NCBI GenBank assembly: GCA_031274335.1
Contig: JAISQG010000104.1
Coordinates: forward strand, 1 to 7,941
Length of the DNA stretch: 7,941 bases
DNA from: Gracilibacteraceae bacterium
GTDB lineage: Bacteria > Bacillota > Desulfitobacteriia > Desulfitobacteriales > Syntrophobotulaceae
Direction: 5' to 3'
Shown here: piece by piece, positions 6,045-7,941 of the stretch
Position numbering within the stretch: the stretch's first letter is position 1
Layout of the letters: every line of letters begins with the position of its first letter
Program-made: the position numbers and the translations under genes
The notes under the pieces: generated by a model
Seen by the model: only the letters and a program-made list of their open reading frames with translations
Databases searched by the model: none
Told to the model about the DNA's origin: nothing

Positions 6045-6479
6045 TCAGCGCAAGCGGTCGTAAATCCGTCCCACCTGATTTTCCGCCTGCTCCCCATAGC
6101 CTTCCGCTTTTCGCCGCGCGGGTTTTGGTTCCGGCGTCCCGGCATGTTTTTGCTCCAGCCATTTGAGACGCATCAGCACGGCCTGATCCTGGTTCAGCAC
6201 CTTGTGATTCAGTTCCCGGGTTTCCTCATACGAGCGGGCCGTTTCCTCTTCCTCCGCGCCGGACGGGGGGGCGGCGCCCGTGAGCGCCTCCTGCCAGCGG
6301 ATGTGCTCTGTCCGGAGAATAGGTTCCTCCCGGATCGACAGAACGCAGCGTTCCCGCGTCAGAATAAAATTCTCCACATCCTCCATCGTCGGTTCCCGCA
6401 TGGCCAGAAAAGCCTCGCCGGCCTCATACAGGCGTCCGTACTGCTCGCGGCGCAGCGCCAGCTTTTCCTTTATACCCAT
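6045..6479 (-). CDS. FliT-like flagellar chaperone candidate
   Basis: The product is about 144 residues, charged and predicted helical, without a signal peptide or membrane segment. Its position directly after fliS and its layout suggest a FliT-type export chaperone for FliD. A helical N-terminal half, KEKLALRREQYGRLYEAGEA, is followed by an Ala/Pro/Glu-rich linker at about 71-82. A second helix, ETRELNHKVLNQDQAVLMRL, comes next, and the tail contains KAEGYGEQAENQVGRIYDRL, similar to the Gly-Tyr-containing ends of Bacillota FliT-like proteins. Similarity is weak, so a generic helical flagellar protein is the alternative. There are two in-frame ATGs. The one at 6485 overlaps the fliS stop as ATGA, but AGGGA abuts it directly. 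The one at 6479 has AGGGA at six bases, so I chose it. Confidence 0.65.
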   Translation of the reverse strand: MGIKEKLALRREQYGRLYEAGEAFLAMREPTMEDVENFILTRERCVLSIREEPILRTEHIRWQEALTGAAPPSGAEEEETARSYEETRELNHKVLNQDQAVLMRLKWLEQKHAGTPEPKPARRKAEGYGEQAENQVGRIYDRLR

Positions 6480-6481
6480 CG

Positions 6482-6856
6482 TCATTCCCTATAGTTTTTT
6501 TTCGCCTGCTGCCAGGCGTCGCGCAATTCCTCGATCATCGGCAGAATTTCCTCCAGTATCAGGGGGTCTTTGCGCACATTGGCCAAGACGAGCTGCTGCA
6601 AAAAATAGTCGTAGAGGCTGTCCAGCACCTCCGAGATTTCATATCCGTCTTTGAGCGTGACGGATAAATAACGGATGATGTCCTGCGCGCGCAAAAGGTT
6701 TTTGTGCGCCGCATCAACCTCTTTGGCTTCCAGGGCCTTCATGCTGAGATGCACCCGCTTCACTAGCTCGTCGTAGAGCAGCAGCAATAATTCCGGCGGC
6801 GTCATCATATAAATGGACTGCTGCTTGTAATTTTGGTAAGGGTTGGGCACGGCCAT
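6482..6856 (-). CDS. fliS: Flagellar secretion chaperone FliS
   Basis: FliS is the cytoplasmic chaperone that binds the C-terminus of flagellin and keeps it unpolymerised before export; in Bacillus it also interacts with FliW-bound flagellin. The 124-residue product matches the family throughout. NPYQNYKQQSIYMMTPPELL (5-24) is the conserved N-terminal tyrosine-rich segment, LYDELVKRV (27-35) begins helix 1, AQDIIRYLSVTL (57-68) is the conserved middle helix, and LYDYFLQQLVLAN (81-93) is diagnostic. ELRDAW (110-115) is the conserved end of the last helix. GAGGTG lies five bases before the ATG. It begins 31 bp after fliD, the usual neighbour. Its presence implies a flagellin elsewhere in the genome, since none is in this window. 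Confidence 0.96.
   Translation of the reverse strand: MAVPNPYQNYKQQSIYMMTPPELLLLLYDELVKRVHLSMKALEAKEVDAAHKNLLRAQDIIRYLSVTLKDGYEISEVLDSLYDYFLQQLVLANVRKDPLILEEILPMIEELRDAWQQAKKNYRE
6486..6490 (-). promoter_or_regulatory. Ribosome binding site of the FliT-like gene (favours the second ATG)
   Basis: AGGGA on the minus strand lies six bases before the ATG at 6479 and touches the ATG at 6485. It therefore favours the downstream start. It falls in the last codons of fliS. Confidence 0.5.
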
Positions 6857-6887
6857 TTTTTCACCTCGTTTTGATAGATAAGGACTG

Positions 6888-7941
6888 TCATTGAGTGCTG
6901 TAGTCGCTGAACAGCATGGAGCTTTGCGTGTTCATTTGCTGTATATATTTTTCCAGCGCTGTAAATTGGTTCCAGTAGCGCTGGCGTTCAGCCGCCAGTT
7001 TTTTCTGCAACTCGCTGACTCGCGCGTCGATGGAGTCAAGCTGGCGCGTCAGAGTATTGCTCAAATCCGTGCGGTCGTCCTTTAGCCCGGCGATTTCCAG
7101 GAGGGAGCCTTTCGGCGTCCGCGTCGTGACGGCACGCTGCAGAATGTCGGAGATGCGCAGGGCAAAGCCCGATTCGTTGAAGCGCTCCGTGACGTCAGCG
7201 TAAGAGGCTTCCATATTAAACGCTTTGTCCGACTGCGAGGTAAAAAGAGCTTTGATTTTGTCCGGGTTGCCGGCCAGCGCCGCGCGGAATTTTGTTTCGT
7301 CAAAAACAATCTGACCGTTCGACTTATATCCGCCGGAGGAGAAATCGCCGGTCTGGAGGCCGATGTCCCCCATGACGCCGCCCGCGCCCTCCGTCACAGA
7401 GAAAAGCGCCGTGCGCATGGAACTGAGGATGCCGCTCAGGGTCGAGTCGGCGTAAAGCAGCCCGGACTTGGCCTTGGCCTCCCAGTTCGCGATCTCATTG
7501 TCGCTCATCTCTTTTTTCTGCGCGTCCGTCAGCGGCTGGTAATTGCGGTCCGCGCGCGTGGAAATCTGGTCGTTGATCAGTTTGACAATGGCGTTGTACT
7601 GCTCGACAAATTCTTTGACCCGCGCCGTGACCGCCTCCGTGTCCAATGTGGCGGTGAAGGTGATCGAGGGGTCGCTCGGGGCGGTCGTGCCCTTGAGCTC
7701 GATGTTCAGCCCGTCGATCTCAATGGAGTTGTTCGCGCGCTCGACGGTCATCTCCGCTCCGTTCACCACTATCGTGGCCCGGGCGTTTTGCCCGCGCGCC
7801 AGTTCCAGTTCGCCGGAAGTGGCTGTCACACCCGAAGGCGTTGTTCCGTCGGCTTTTGTGCCGAACAGGGCCGCCGCCAGAGCGGAGCCTTCGATTTTGA
7901 TCGCTTCGGCAGAGCCGCTGTTATTAGAGGTAAGTGTTATC
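6888..7941 (-). CDS. fliD: Flagellar filament cap protein FliD (HAP2), C-terminal part
   Basis: FliD forms the cap at the filament tip and guides flagellin folding into the growing filament. The window holds about 351 C-terminal residues; the frame is open to the right edge, so the start lies outside. The GTG at 7829 is an internal valine codon because the residues before it (EAIKIEGSALAAALFG and onward) still read as FliD. Family features, counted from the edge: ARATIVVNGAEMTVERA, then a VEQYNAIVKLIND helix near 111-123, then TDAQKKEMSDNEIANWEAKA with SGLLYADSTLSGILSSMRTAL, the typical FliD C-domain signature. The last 55 or so residues form a coiled coil, LDSIDARVSELQKKLAAE, then RYWNQFTALEKYIQQMNTQS and a short tail. 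It heads the visible part of the unit, so the main promoter should be to the right of this window. Confidence 0.95.
   Translation of the reverse strand, partial: ITLTSNNSGSAEAIKIEGSALAAALFGTKADGTTPSGVTATSGELELARGQNARATIVVNGAEMTVERANNSIEIDGLNIELKGTTAPSDPSITFTATLDTEAVTARVKEFVEQYNAIVKLINDQISTRADRNYQPLTDAQKKEMSDNEIANWEAKAKSGLLYADSTLSGILSSMRTALFSVTEGAGGVMGDIGLQTGDFSSGGYKSNGQIVFDETKFRAALAGNPDKIKALFTSQSDKAFNMEASYADVTERFNESGFALRISDILQRAVTTRTPKGSLLEIAGLKDDRTDLSNTLTRQLDSIDARVSELQKKLAAERQRYWNQFTALEKYIQQMNTQSSMLFSDYSTQ

Noticed and set aside
7827..7829. GTG on the minus strand as start of fliD
   Set aside because: The frame continues open to the right edge and the upstream residues fit FliD, so it is an internal valine.

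Overview
The window is a late flagellar gene cluster from a bacterium that looks like a member of the Bacillota. Evidence for this is the FliW-CsrA pair, a DUF6470/YviE-like gene between flgL and fliW, and strong GGAGG-type Shine-Dalgarno sites in front of most genes. The base composition is fairly GC-rich for that phylum. A Negativicutes or Clostridia-like lineage would fit, but this is inference from gene content; there is no rRNA or other phylogenetic marker here.

Layout: ten genes on the minus strand read from right to left as one tightly packed unit. They are fliD (5' end outside the window), fliS, a FliT-like gene, flgM, flgN, flgK, flgL, the DUF6470 gene, fliW and csrA. An eleventh gene, a YbaK/ProX-type aminoacyl-tRNA deacylase, is coupled to csrA by an ATGA overlap. 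Gaps are at most 35 bp, several junctions overlap, and no internal terminator or convincing promoter was seen, so one polycistronic transcript starting beyond the right edge is likely. At the left edge a plus-strand gene converges on this unit. It encodes an acidic protein of unknown function with a 39-bp (13-codon) tandem repeat and also begins outside the window.

How the genes work together: FlgK and FlgL form the hook-filament junction and FliD caps the filament. FliS, the FliT-like protein and FlgN are the matching export chaperones. FlgM holds the flagellar sigma factor until it is exported. FliW and CsrA form the switch that, in Bacillus, ties flagellin translation to flagellin export. 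The flagellin gene itself is not in this window, although its chaperone (FliS) and translational regulators are.

Most of the window is a conventional flagellar operon. The less ordinary parts are the repeat protein at the left edge, the deacylase attached to the end of the flagellar unit, and a repeated ATGA-NN-ATG start arrangement at two junctions. No stretch over 300 bases lacks a gene, and no RNA genes, mobile elements or CRISPR arrays were seen.
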